DNA of 64,000 nt. It comes from Aplidium turbinatum. Taxonomy: Eukaryota > Chordata > Ascidiacea > Aplousobranchia > Polyclinidae. The stretch is from positions 32,724,329 to 32,788,328 of the forward strand of contig OU964922.1 in assembly GCA_918807975.1 (NCBI GenBank), in the 5' to 3' direction. The notes beneath the pieces are model-generated. The model was given only the letters and a program-made list of their open reading frames with translations, was not told where the DNA came from and made no database searches. The first letter of the stretch is position 1; each line of letters opens with the position of its first letter. Of the stretch, positions 37,601 to 48,373 are shown piece by piece. The position numbers and the translations under genes are program-made.

Positions 37601-40600
37601 ATTATTGTCTTGGAACAGAAAAAAATAAATTAAAAATTCAAAGCTCTACAAGAAGCTTTCCCAGTCCGAGGATAAAGATTCAATCAATCAATCAAATAGA
37701 TGGAAGCATTATTGTCTTGAAATGGATTTCGTAATTAGTTTCGTATGACTTTGCTTAAACAAGACACTCCTACTGGTGTTAAGCATTTTAAATAAAATAA
37801 AATACACAGTTTAAGCGTTCACATCTCCACTGTTCCAGGTGTTTCAAAGAAGAAATTCAGGAGAAGTTGATTTTTTCTTGGGTTGGTCTGAATATCAAGC
37901 TGGATTTGGAAACAAAAGTGGTGAATTCTGGCTTGGTAGGTTGCCTGACTTTGACTCGAGTTGCACGTTTGTCTCAAGATGCGATTTTTCCATTTTTAAG
38001 TTTACTCACACCATATATACGAGGCTTTGTGGTGGCATTGAGCAGAAATCATTTTGTAAATAAAAAAAACGTATTTACAATGCGTGAAAATGCATATCAA
38101 ATCTTAGTAAAGCAAATTATGTCACAGCATAATCTCAACAAAATTCAAAAGAATTGCAGACTAACACTTGCAATATCAAAACCTAAAAATTGTGACACTT
38201 ATAGCACTAATCGACTACTTAGCTTACATCGTACACGAAATATTCCAGAAAATTTTATCACTTTTGATCTTATAAATGCAAAAATGGAAAAAATGAATAT
38301 AAATCGCAATACACAAACTTTCCAGAAACGGTTTACTTTAAGTTTAAATTCCAGCATCACAGTAAATAAATTTAGCTACAGCATAATTTTTTCTTGCTTT
38401 TTTCTTTCATTAGGCTTGGATAATCTTCATGCTATCACCAGTTCTGGTTCATATAAACTTCGCATTGATCTTGAAGACTGGGAAGGAAACACTACATATG
38501 CTGAGTACAGGTAATCAAAAACCTGGTTCAAAAACTACACTGTTTGATAGCTATTTTATCTAACTTTGGACGGAGTTTTTATCTTATAAAATGTTGCAGT
38601 TTGGTATTTTATCGAAGGACTACATTTGATGAAAGATTAGTATTTACATATTGACTGGCGTGCATTATGTGATATACGGTGATGTTCCTGTGGGCGCCAG
38701 TATAACATATGTGTTGACAGTGTTTACATTGTGATTAGACACTCAATGCTCATTTCAATGCAATCTGAATGTTTGGCGCACACGCGCAAATAAGGTGTAA
38801 GCTACACTGTTAAATGTGTAGGCCTACATCATTGGCTCCTGACGTTACAACTGAAATGCTTGTACCAGCAACATTAAAACATGTCCAAAAATCATGTTCC
38901 TGTATCAACTTAGCCTGATTTTTTTGACAAAAACAAGTTATTCCAGCAACTTCTTGTTCGTAGAAAATACTTTGTACATCTCACGACAGCTCAGGTTTAA
39001 GTTTACTTTTCACTAATTCCGTTTTTTTCCTTGATCCACTGAGCCGAAACAAGAGAGAACGCTCGCTCCACAAACACATTACTGACTGGAAAGAAGATGA
39101 TGCTAAATTAAATGATATTAATTAAATTAAGATGATGAAATTTTTATACCAGCAACATTAAAACTAGTCCAAAAATCATGTTCTTGTATCAACTTAGCCT
39201 GAATTTTTTTTACATCAATTGGCAAGAAGTCGAAGTTGAGTTCTGGACACGCTACATGTAAGAGATAACATGAGACTGTCATCGTAAAAGTAGAAAGCCA
39301 TCATGGGCAAATACGTGTGGACCATGTCTTGCCGAATGTAAAAGTTATGTCAGTGAAATAAACTATGATACAATTATTTCAGAAAATATATATCAGCAGA
39401 ACTTGTCTATCGCCAATGCACACACATATGACACACATCACTTGAACTTGTTTACACTTTAGTCAAATTTTTGCAGTAAAATTATACAGTGACACTCTTC
39501 TCACTTTCTCAGCACCATAATTGTAGGGGACGCAAATATTAAAACAGGTCCATAAATCATGTCCTGTATCAATTTAGCCTTAATTTTTTCTTTTAATGTC
39601 AATTGGCAAGAAGTCAGCACTTAACTTGCAATTTCAAAATAAGGCTAAATTACTTTTTCAGGACGATAATTGTAGGAGACGCCAACACAAACTATCGATT
39701 GAATATCGGAAGTTATAGTGGAACAGCAGGTGAGTTGTTGTTTATTTGAAGAAACGTGTCATGGCTACGTGGCGGTGAGACCTGATTTGCTACATTTTGC
39801 ATATTTTGACTACCGCTACTACTCCTGTCTGATTAAATTGTCACTAAAAATTTTTTAATCAAAATGTCATTCTTTTTCAAAGCCTGGTGATGTTAAAACT
39901 CCATTTGTCACCGTGGAAAGATAGTAAAAAAAACGTTAAAATATCTTTTTAGACAATTTCTTGCAGACGGTAACCAAACGTTGGAAAAATCTTTAAACGT
40001 CTGTGGAATGCAACAAGTCAAGCCTATCTTTATTCAATTTCACACTGATTAATGTTTTGCTAGTTTTGCACACAATTTTGAGGGTAGGGTATCAAAAACT
40101 GTTGACAGCTAAAAAAAACTATATTACACAAAAATGTCATTTCATTACTAAACCAAAGATGAATAATTTTTAGGAAAACTCATAAAACTTTAGTTAATTT
40201 GAGCCAGTAGCTTTTATGTAATCGATGAAAATTTTAGGTATGGACTGAACCCGTGCACCCGTCAGTCCGAATAGGGTTAACAAATGTTACAGCAATTCAT
40301 CACTAGGTGTGTTCAAGCTAAAATTCATTCTGATTTTAAAAGATTTTAATTTCTAAAATTAAAGATAAATCAATAAATGGCGAAAATAATAATAAACAAT
40401 TTCTGTGTGGGCAAGCAACTCTGCTGTGAAGTATCATGAATCGTTGTGGTTTTAGTCTTGCTTTCATTCCAACTTAAAAGTAAATACGTCGATGGAGGGC
40501 GTACAAGTGCTTGGAAAAGAATCTATTGGTATCATTGGAAAAAAGGCAGCTATGTGATAAAATAAAAATCAATTTTTATTTAATAATTAATTAATAAAAA

Positions 40601-40904
40601 TTAAAAATAATTTCATTTTGATTTCAAACTAACGATTTTTATTCTTATTATTGAAGGTGATTCATTGACCTACCACAATAATCAGCCATTCACCACAAAA
40701 GACAACGATAATGACAGCAGTGGAAGCAATTGTGCTGTGATTTATCCTGCTGGGTGGTGGTTTCGTTCTTGCATATATTCAAACTTGAATGGAGAATACA
40801 TCCATGGAGGGCCTACGAGTGGTCATCAAGGAATCAATTGGCGTCATTGGAAGGGAGACAGCTATTCGATGAAAAAGGCAGAAATGAAGATCCAATTAAT
40901 TTGA
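34656..40904 (+). CDS. Ficolin-like lectin C, seven exons
   Basis: Exons 34656-34836, 35878-35988, 36816-36952, 37839-37935, 38414-38510, 39662-39729, 40657-40904 sum to 939 bases, 312 residues in frame, all introns GT-AG. A signal peptide (about residues 1-22) precedes a TCSCG cluster and a third Cys, then nine Gly-X-Y triplets and a coiled coil (about 73-97). The FReD runs from about residue 101 to the end: [49 protein letters not shown] and DNDND. The last exon differs most from its paralogs: [15 protein letters not shown] and IHGGPTSG, lacking the His after the pocket Cys and an Asp kept in A, B and D. Secretion and carbohydrate binding follow from the family; the ligand is unknown. Confidence 0.9.
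35205..35552. mobile_element. Penelope-like insertion in intron 1 of gene C
   Basis: Direct repeats AGACAAAGTTG at 35194-35204 and 35553-35563 flank 348 bp that are absent from the same place in gene D (50707-50718). The insert contains ACGTTTTCGACATCACAAGA followed by TGTCCTCTTCAGG, a motif common at ends of Penelope-like and related retroelements. Family assignment is tentative; the insertion itself is clear. Confidence 0.65.
37613..37695 (+). mobile_element. Short LINE-mobilised insert with (TCAA)n tail in intron 3 of gene C
   Basis: The 24-mer starting ATAGATGGAAGCATTATTGT occurs at 37589-37612 and 37696-37719, bracketing an insert that ends in about four TCAA units. Gene D has a single copy of the 24-mer (52636-52659). 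A target duplication plus a simple-repeat tail points to target-primed reverse transcription. The left border is blurred because the first bases after the left copy also resemble the gene D flank. Confidence 0.6.
38870..39600 (+). repeat. Threefold repeated segment in intron 5 of gene C
   Basis: ATTAAAAC, TCCA(A/T)AAATCATG, then TGTATCAACTTAGCCT occur at about 38873, 39157 and 39538; gene D has a single copy (about 54655). The third copy is fused to a piece of exon 6. Confidence 0.75.
39512..39546 (+). pseudogene. Truncated extra copy of exon 6 in gene C
   Basis: TCAG/CACCATAATTGTAGGGGACGC matches the start of FReD exon 6 with its acceptor. After AAATATTAAAACAG it runs directly into the intron repeat rather than the rest of the exon. 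True exon 6 follows at 39662. It lacks the [11 protein letters not shown] coding part. Confidence 0.75.
40363..40560 (+). pseudogene. Decayed extra copy of FReD last exon in intron 6 of gene C
   Basis: It contains TGTGTGGGCAAGCAA, ATCATGAATCGTTGTGG, ACGTCGATGGAGGGCGTAC and TTGGTATCATTGGAAAAAAG in the order of exon 7. It has the same missing calcium-site segment as the copies in B and D, and the frame is closed. About 95 bases separate it from true exon 7. Confidence 0.85.
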
Positions 40905-40910
40905 TGCTTC

Positions 40911-40916
40911 AATAAA
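40911..40916 (+). promoter_or_regulatory. Poly(A) signal of gene C
   Basis: AATAAA six bases after the TGA stop (40902-40904), in the block conserved behind B, C and D. Confidence 0.75.
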
Positions 40917-40991
40917 AAACTACATTTTCAGTAAATTTACAAACAAAATGTATGACATAAATTTGCGTTTATTGTGGTTTAGTTAGCAACA

Positions 40992-41478
40992 TATCTGTCA
41001 ACATTTGTAGCCTACTTGTTGTCAACATTTATAGCCTACTTGCTGTCAACACTTGTAGCTTACTTGTTGTCAACGTTTGTAGCCTACTTGCTATCAATAT
41101 TTGTAGCCTACTTGCTATCAACATTTGTAGCCTACTTGCTGTCAACATTTGTAGCCAACTTGCTGTCAACACTTGTTGCCTACTTGCTGTCATAATTTGT
41201 AGCCTACTTGCTGTCAACATTTGTAGCCAACTTGCTGTCAACACTTGTTGCCTACTTGCTGTCATAATTTGTAGCCTACTTGCTGTCAACATTTGTAGCC
41301 TACTTGCTGTCAACATTTGTAGCCAACTTGCTGTCAACATTTGTAGCCAACTTGCTGTCAACACTTGTTGCCTACTTGCTGTCAACATTTGTTGCCTACT
41401 TGCTGTCAACATTTGTAGCCTACTTGGTGTCAACATTTGTAGCCTACTTGCAGTCAACATTTGTAGCCTGCCTCTTCT
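40992..41478. repeat. 24-bp minisatellite, about 20 copies, behind gene C
   Basis: The unit is about TTTGTAGCCTACTTGCTGTC plus AACA. Variants (CCAACT, ACTTGTTG, CATAATTTG) recur in a fixed order twice around 41140-41280, giving a 72-bp higher-order period. Because 24 is a multiple of three, both strands stay open, which creates long but meaningless frames. Genes B and D have only one related unit at the same place (about 25115 and 58165). Confidence 0.9.
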
Positions 41479-41479
41479 G

Positions 41480-43289
41480 TATATATTTGACAACGAAGCT
41501 TCCGTGTTTTTATGTACTTTCGAGGGCTTTGGTAATTCGGTTTTTTAATCACAGAAAACTGTATTTATAGAATATATTACACGATTAAAAAAAGCAGAAA
41601 GTATCACACCAAATTGATAAAACAAAGTTTATTATAGAGCTTTTGCCACACAATGATTAGTCTGTGACAAGTGATAATAAAACACATCACAAATATAAAA
41701 GATTGGTCTTCAGTGTGAGGTTCTTGGGACTTATCATATTCGTTTATCATAAAGTAATTTTACAACTTTAATATTAGTTGCTCTTTTATCACGTGCTTCC
41801 TTTGATTTCTTTGTGATCAAAGGGCCCGTGTTTTAACTATCATCGAAAAAACTAAGCGATTAAAATTATTAATACTGTACTGACATTGTAAAACTGTCAA
41901 GCCAGTAATCACTTTCGCATGCAAACATATTCTGAAGAAGCATATTATTAAACTATATCTCCCAAGAAACGTGCTTGCATGAATTGGCAAAAATACATTA
42001 TGATAGTGATATGTTCAGTATTTCAGTTCAAGCCATGCACATCGCAGTTTAGGTTTGTTGTTAGATATATATGAAATCAGGAAAATCTCGACAGAAGATA
42101 TTGTGAGCGTGAGAAACATCTGCACAAAAATGGAATTGTTTTTATGGCATCTCTGCAAAACAAACCTATCTGTAGTCGAAAATACAAATAAAATATTTTA
42201 TGTTACATTGCACATTGAACTTTTTTCATGTAATTTTCAGATCTTTCCAAAAACGAGTTCAAAAAAGATGTCCTGGTGTAGATGTAGGCTATTAGTTAGA
42301 TTTATACGAGAAGTCAGAAAATATAGAGAGGAGCAATAGGTTGTGAGAAAAAAATTGTTTTATTTTGATTTACAGTATATAAATCTAAATTTCATTGCAA
42401 AAACGCATTGGCCTCAAGGATTATTGTTTGTCTTTAGAGCTCAGTAAAACACAACTCTTCAAACGATGAAACGTCAAACTCAAGCAACGATTGTATTCAA
42501 CCCCCAGGGTGTGTTGTTGAGCAACACATGGCAGGCGACAAGTGCAGTTTAGCGGGGAAAATACTGAATTTCTAATGGTTTTTCTAATTCATGGTTATTG
42601 TTTGTAATCAATGATTAGTGTGTAATTAAGGTGAAGGTAGTGCCTTAAAACAGCCATTCCAAGTGATGATCAATACAAACCCAATGGATGCAGCTTAAGT
42701 TACGAAATTCGAGTTTTTGTCGCAGTATTGTCACATTTTTTATGTAAAATTAACGAAAAACAAGCCGGGGTTTTGAAAGCGGTAAAAGGGCTACTCTTGA
42801 CTATTCTTCAACAAGAACATGTTTCAACTGCACAATCACAACAACGCTAAAAAAACACTGAATTTATGACTATATAGGTGCGAAAGTTGTAAAATCTAAA
42901 AAGAGCTATAGACTTTGAAAACTGTATCACATAATATGATTCAAGGTGAATGAAAGGCTTTCCTTTAACATACCTTTAAAAGATATTCATCTATTACAGC
43001 GGTTTTTGACGGGATTTTAGTGCTTTTTAAATTTAATGTTGGTTACACTTTTAACACGTGCCTCCTTTGTGTGCTCTGAGATCAAGAGAGGCCGAGATTA
43101 ACCTTCATCGAAATCGGGGACTTCGGATTGGAACAATTAAGAACCACTAAACTGCTGTGGTGGAAAAGAAGCATTTTTACATATAATTCGAATCAAAAAG
43201 AAACATAATATTTTGAACGCGATGATTCGCTAACGGCCGAACAGGCCTAGCTGCAATGGCATCAGATACAACTTACTTTTATTTTTTAA
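41480..43289. repeat. Downstream flank of gene C, paralogous to those of B and D
   Basis: It shares AGAAGATATTGTGAGCGTGA, TTGCAAAAACGCATTGGCCT and ACTCTTCAAACGATGAAACG with 26380-26700 and 58770-59165. At 42485-42500 it carries the intact site GATTGTATTCAACCCCCAGG, into which the 59194 element inserted in the D unit. No gene supported. Confidence 0.75.
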
Positions 43290-43612
43290 GCAAAATAAAT
43301 GTTTGTTTGTTTTTCATATGTTTACCCTGCATTGCGGGAAAGCGGACTTGAACGCTATGCATCGGTGCACGCCTTCCGACGTACACCTGACCCACGCTGC
43401 AGCTGACGGCAATGTCTGTTTCCGGTTGTCTACTTTACTTATGACTTAAATTTGGTACTACCCATTACTCGAAATCGATCACTGGGTAGAGGCAATTATC
43501 GTAAAGTTTCTTGCCCAGAGAAACAACAGCAAGTGCGGGTGGCTGGAGTCGAACATGCAGGCTCTCGACTGCGAGCCAAGGCGCTAACCACTCGGCCATT
43601 GCTGCCGACCTC
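43290..43612 (-). mobile_element. tRNA-derived SINE in the C-D spacer
   Basis: On the minus strand the head reads GTCGGCAGCAATGGCCGAGT, then GGTTAGCG, a tRNA-like A box, with the B box GTTCGACTCC about 45 bases on. The body includes TTTCTTGCCCAGAGAAACAA (plus-strand reading) and ends in an (AAAC)-like tail near 43295-43315. It may derive from a Leu- or Ser-type tRNA; the isoacceptor is not certain. Confidence 0.7.
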
Positions 43613-43814
43613 GGCCATTGTTCAATCGTAACTGTCGTTGAAACAACATATCGAATAGGAAGAAACGTCAGAAAGATATGAGTTGCAATTTTTTAAACGC
43701 TTAGCCTTGGCTAAACTTTCTTACAGCAAAGAGCAAAGTACTTCATAAATCACAGCAAAAACAGTTGCAGATCAAGACCATCATACAAAAACAACCTTTT
43801 CAATTGAAAGATGG

Positions 43815-44211
43815 TAAGGCTGTTTGAAACAAACGATTTCAAAATTTCGAAATATTTCGTTTCCTTTCAAAGCAAAATTCCTGGTCTTACTTTTGTTTCC
43901 CTTCAAAATAAATTTTGAATGAAGAATTTCGTTTCAATTAAAAATCCAAGCTATTTCGTTTCCTTCTGCTTTCGAAACGAAACGTACAAGAATTTGAAAG
44001 TGCCAAAAACTCATAAGTCAAAATGAATTCGCTTTAAGGCTCTTTGAAACAAGAATATTTTGTTTCATTTCGAAGAGAAATTTCTTGACTTAATTTCGTT
44101 TCGTTTCAACCTAAAATTATTTATCTTGATTTCGTTACGGAACAGAAATGTTCACGAACAGGTTGATTTCGTTTCAGTTCAACTTGAAAACGCTCGTTTC
44201 GAACAGCCCTA
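43815..44211. mobile_element. hAT-type MITE rich in TTTCGTTTC motifs
   Basis: The ends TAAGGCTGTTTGAAAC and TAGGGCTGTTCGAAAC (complement) are flanked by the 8-mer AAAGATGG at 43807-43814 and 44212-44219. The B-C spacer has the uninterrupted site (about 29270-29280). The 397-bp interior is filled with ATTTCGTTTC-like motifs in both orientations and has no coding frame. Confidence 0.85.
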
Positions 44212-44219
44212 AAAGATGG

Positions 44220-46330
44220 TTCACGATCTGATGTGGAAATGAGGACTTGATATCGTGACAGTAAAACATATTTTCATAAACTGCCCAATAACCCTTCTTG
44301 GAACGGTAACGAATCAAAAAATCTTGCCAACACTGATGTCATCTGACTCCGACAATGGGATGACTTTTATAAAATAGACAAACAAACAAATCAATAGTGG
44401 AAGTTAAGTGAAGCAAACCAACTTTGCCGAAAAGGTTCTTTAGCCTTTTTGCACATTTGAACTCTTTATCAATCAAGGTCACCAGATTAATTCAAATGCA
44501 CTTCAAAAGATTACCCAAAAAAGCAATCTTACTTCACTGTGGTACAAGCAGCTTCAGCACTAGTGAAAATTGCAAGTTTACCATTATGTGCCAGTACTGA
44601 CGGTTTATTGCAAATGATTTTCCCTTATGAGTCAAGAATAAGAAAAATTACCTTCATAAATAAACCAAGGCCCAAAATTAAAATAGTTAATTCGTATGCT
44701 AACAATCGTTGAAAAAAACTATACGATTAAAACGATTTAAGCTAACATTATAAAAACGTCAACCCAGTAATCACTTTTGCATGCAAACATATTCTGAAAA
44801 AGAATAGGAAACTATATCTTCCAAGAAGCGTGCTTGTATAAATTGGCAGAAATGCATTTTGATCGTGATATGTTCAGCATTTCAGTTCAAATCATACTTA
44901 TTTCAGTTTAGCTTGGTTTTTAGATAATTATAAAAGCTAGACAGTAGTAGGCTACTTGTGAATGGAAGAAGAGTTTGCATATTAGTTTTCAATAATAAGC
45001 TAATTGCTGTTTGTGGCATATCTGCTAATGAACCAATCCGTAACCAAACAAAACAATCCAATATATATTTGCTTTTTTCAAATATAATTTCCAGAGCTTT
45101 CTAACTGAAAGAGTTCATAAAAGATGTCTTGGTATGCAAGCCTTATGTACAGTAGGAGGATTAGTTTTGTTTAAACGAGACGTCAAAAGACATAGAGAAA
45201 AGCAATCGGCTTTTATTTTATTTTGACATGAGTGAATCTAATTTTCATTGCAACTTCACATTGGTCTTAACGATTGTTGTTTGTCCAGAAAGTTTTTTAG
45301 TAAACAATCGACCATTTAAACGGTAAAGCGGTAAGATCAAACAACCATTGTTTAAAACTCTCGAAGTGTGCTGTTGAGCAACAGATGCCAGCGAGAAGTG
45401 CAGTTTTGTATTGTATAACACTTGACTTATTTCATGGCTTTCTCAATTGATGGCTGTTACTGTTTGCAATGTTTATTAGTTAATGGCAAGATTTATTACG
45501 TATTTTGCAGATGAAAAAGTAAAAATAACTAAATCGAGCTTGTATACAAATACAATAAACAATACTTGTTCTCTAGAGGCCGTTTGGTACTTCCCTGATT
45601 TAAACTCACTTTGACGTATATCTTCACTGACTTTTTCATTTTCAAGAGTGATATTATAGCTTTGGTTGGATTATATAACTGAAGATCATATGAGAATGTT
45701 TACAATAATTGGTGGATCAGCGTTTTTTTTAATTTTTTGCAAGAAGTAACTTGTACTAATATCTGTTTAAATAACATTTCTTTTGTTAATGTCACAACGG
45801 AATTTATATTTTAAGCGATTTAGAAGCTTGATTCAAGAGACATGTAGAAGCCATACAGAATCGAACAGTTCTATCGATACTGAGTCCAGTTGGAATTAGA
45901 GTAGGCTTATTGAGTTTATCTATCACTAAAACAATTGCATTTTGTGACTCATCATTGATAGCGATACAACTTTAGAACTATGGATTGCGAAGGAACAGTC
46001 GGATAACAGTCGCGTATGAATAAAAGGAATGTTTGGTTTATTTTTTTATTCTTGCTTATCCATAATCTTTAGCTGTTCTGTTTTTTAAGTTTCTCCAATA
46101 TAATCATGAGCCGTCTTAATTTATCATCTTCGACGAGCTATATCTATTGATGTTAAATATATATTTGTTGTAGGCATTTTAAAACAAATCAATGTGGCGA
46201 CAATTTGTTGTTTTGATGTGTTTTTTCTTAATTATAGAATGAAACCACGTTGTCAAAAAAACATAAGAACGGTCCACGATTTCTTTTACAAGTATTTCTA
46301 GCACCAACACAACAACTTAATATTTCAACA
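44220..46330. repeat. C-D spacer block paralogous to 29280-31760
   Basis: TTCTCTAGAGGCCGTTTGGT (45570), GACATGTAGAAGCCATAC (45840) and AATCGAACAGTTCTATCGAT match the B-C spacer, without the fold-back element seen there. The last motif also recurs, diverged, at 61210-61260 before gene E. No gene supported. Confidence 0.7.
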
Positions 46331-46338
46331 CTTTACAA

Positions 46339-46686
46339 AGCGGTTCTCAACTTGGTGTCCGCAGGCCCGTCTAGAGAACACGAAACGTTTTCAAGGTCCG
46401 TGAAAGGTTCCGAGTTTACAGCATGATTGATATTTAAATATTGGTTGTGCTTTATTTGTGTGCTACAGTGATCCCTAAACTGTGCGTCGTTTGAAAATTT
46501 GAAGGACATCGCACAAAGGTTTGCAAATTCTTTTGTGCGTGTCGTTTTGAAACTTGTGAAACCTTTATTTCCACTAGGACTCTTAGGAGACGCGGTAGGC
46601 CTATAACAAAAATCTAAATACTTTTTGAGAGTCCGCGACCGCTTCGAAGGCAGATCCGCCAATACAAAAAAGGTTGAGAACCACTG
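46339..46686. mobile_element. hAT-type MITE
   Basis: AGCGGTTCTCAACTTGG at the left and the complement of the right end, CAGTGGTTCTCAACCTTTTT, are hAT-like termini. Flanking CTTTACAA (46331-46338) and GTTTACAA (46687-46694) match at 7 of 8. A 109-codon minus-strand frame (46333-46662) lies across the element, but I recognise no transposase domain in it. Confidence 0.75.
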
Positions 46687-47517
46687 GTTTACAATGAGAT
46701 TTTGTTGAAATGAAAACGGTTGTCTATATTTTCACATGTAGCATAAATTCTATGAGCTATAACAAGTGTAGTGAAAAATCGTAGGCAGTTCTGATAAAAC
46801 TAGCTGTTTGTTATAAAAGCAAAAGTACCTGCTTTTCTAGCATAAGAAACACCTGCCTAAAAAGGAGAATGTTTTAGCTTAAAAACTCAACAGATAAGAA
46901 TATAATAGATTACAGCTTAAAATCATTCTTACAATTTAATTAGTTTCAAATAATTTGTAGCTTTTAATTATGATTTCTATGTCTTGCTGCCAATAATCAT
47001 TAAATTTGATGGCAAACGTGATGGATTAATAGAATTGTAATTAGCTTTGCAAAAATGCGATACAGTTTGCTGTATTCTTTTAATTTTTGGGTTATAATTG
47101 TCACATTAGCAAACAAAACGCTTAGCCTTTAAAGAAAACATGTTTTAATACAAACGTTTGAAGTAGCTTTCAATTTAAATTGCGTGAACGTTTTATCCCA
47201 AACAGAGAGTTAGTAGCCTACTTTAATTAACCCGACTGAGCATAAGAGTTTCCCTACTTTGTTCCAATTAATCTTCGGCATGGAATTGAATTAACCACTG
47301 TTGTAACAATTATAGTAAAGGTATTGATTACGTGCTGCGACATGATGGTAAAGCTACAACATTAAGGCCTAGCTCGTTGACGCTTAAAAGTTAGTAACAC
47401 CAACAGACAATTTTTTAAGAAGGTGATAAACTTAATTGTCTGGTCAACTAATCTAATCAGTTTAAACGAAGTATATTTGTGGACCAGCGATTCAAAGGAG
47501 CTGATTACGGTTAGAGC

Positions 47518-48365
47518 GGTTCTAGGGCAATTGCACAACTCCATCAAAAAGTGCAGTAAAGTTTTTTCTTAATTAGCGCTAATGGTTTGATTCTTATTTG
47601 CGACAGAAATATATATAAACATCGCCACTAGAAATGTAAATTATGAAGGATTTATCTTAAAAAGTCAAGTACATTGCGATTTTCATAGTCTTCTACAATG
47701 GGTGCAATGCGAGCTGAACAGTCTTGATAGCGTTTTTTTGGTAGTGGTGAAGGAAATCCTGCAACCACTTCGTTAATTGTTACCGTTGCTAAATCCTGCT
47801 CGCTCTTTAATGTGTCCATAAACTTCCAAACATTTGGATGACATGCAGTAATGTTAGCTTGAAGGTGGATATGCCATCCTTCCAATGAATTGTTTGTGCG
47901 GGAAGATCTTCCACTTCACGATCATGCATGCTCCACATGCTGATCGCGGAAAACAGAGTGATAGTCTGTTGATGCGTAGCCTTCTTCCGATAAAGACATC
48001 TTCAAAGTAATCTACGGTCAAGTCAGCTTCTGTTTGCATGGTATCCTGAAGTGTTTCAAACGCACTAACTACGTTATTTGGTCGAATGAAAGCCAGAGCT
48101 GGAAGCATACGAATTTTCAGACCAAAGTCAGCAGCTGGCTGACGTTGGCTTTGCAATGCTTCCGCTTGCCTTTCCTTTGTTCGGTGTAACAACTAACGAT
48201 GTTGCCACCAATCGTCATCGAGCTATGAATAAACTTCACCAAGTCATGCTTAAATTTTATTATTCATGTGATATTCATTATCTGAGGGCAATTTTCTGTG
48301 GGGTAATTGTTCTATGGGGCCAATTTTCCGGGGGGCAACTGTCCGTGGGCAATTGTCCGGATACC
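47518..48365 (-). mobile_element. MULE (Mutator-like) element with transposase C-terminal remnant
   Basis: A 9-bp duplication GGTTAGAGC (47509-47517 and 48366-48374) fits Mutator-like elements. Subterminal CAATTG blocks occur at both ends, and GGGCAATT-type motifs repeat five times at 48287-48352. Two overlapping minus-strand frames read LPALAFIRPNNVVSAFETLQ, TVDYFEDVFIGRR, WHIHLQANITACHPNVWKFM and a KKRYQD block, like the end of MULE/FLYWCH-associated transposases. They are out of frame with each other near 47870, and the catalytic part is missing. Confidence 0.75.
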
Positions 48366-48373
48366 GGTTAGAG

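Noticed and set aside
37867-38514. 215-codon frame running from gene C exon 4 through intron 4 into exon 5
   Set aside because: It is in the exon 5 frame but out of frame with exon 4. The GT/AG sites and paralogs give clear exons, so it is a chance open intron.
40992-41478. CRISPR-like array
   Set aside because: Units are contiguous without unique spacers, in a eukaryotic gene flank.
41029-41493. 154-codon minus-strand frame with repeated MLTASRLQ units
   Set aside because: It is the 24-bp minisatellite read in one of its open frames. The opposite strand is open too, and genes B and D have only one unit.
42055-42339. Conserved small gene in the spacers (MLLDI...ISTEDIVSVRNIC)
   Set aside because: Similar frames occur after C and D, but they start with TTG and the gene B copy has stops early in this frame. 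The similarity reflects the duplicated spacer.
47854-48192. Host MULE-derived domesticated gene
   Set aside because: Two frames are needed, only the C-terminal part is present, and it is bounded by 9-bp duplications, so it is an ordinary decayed element.
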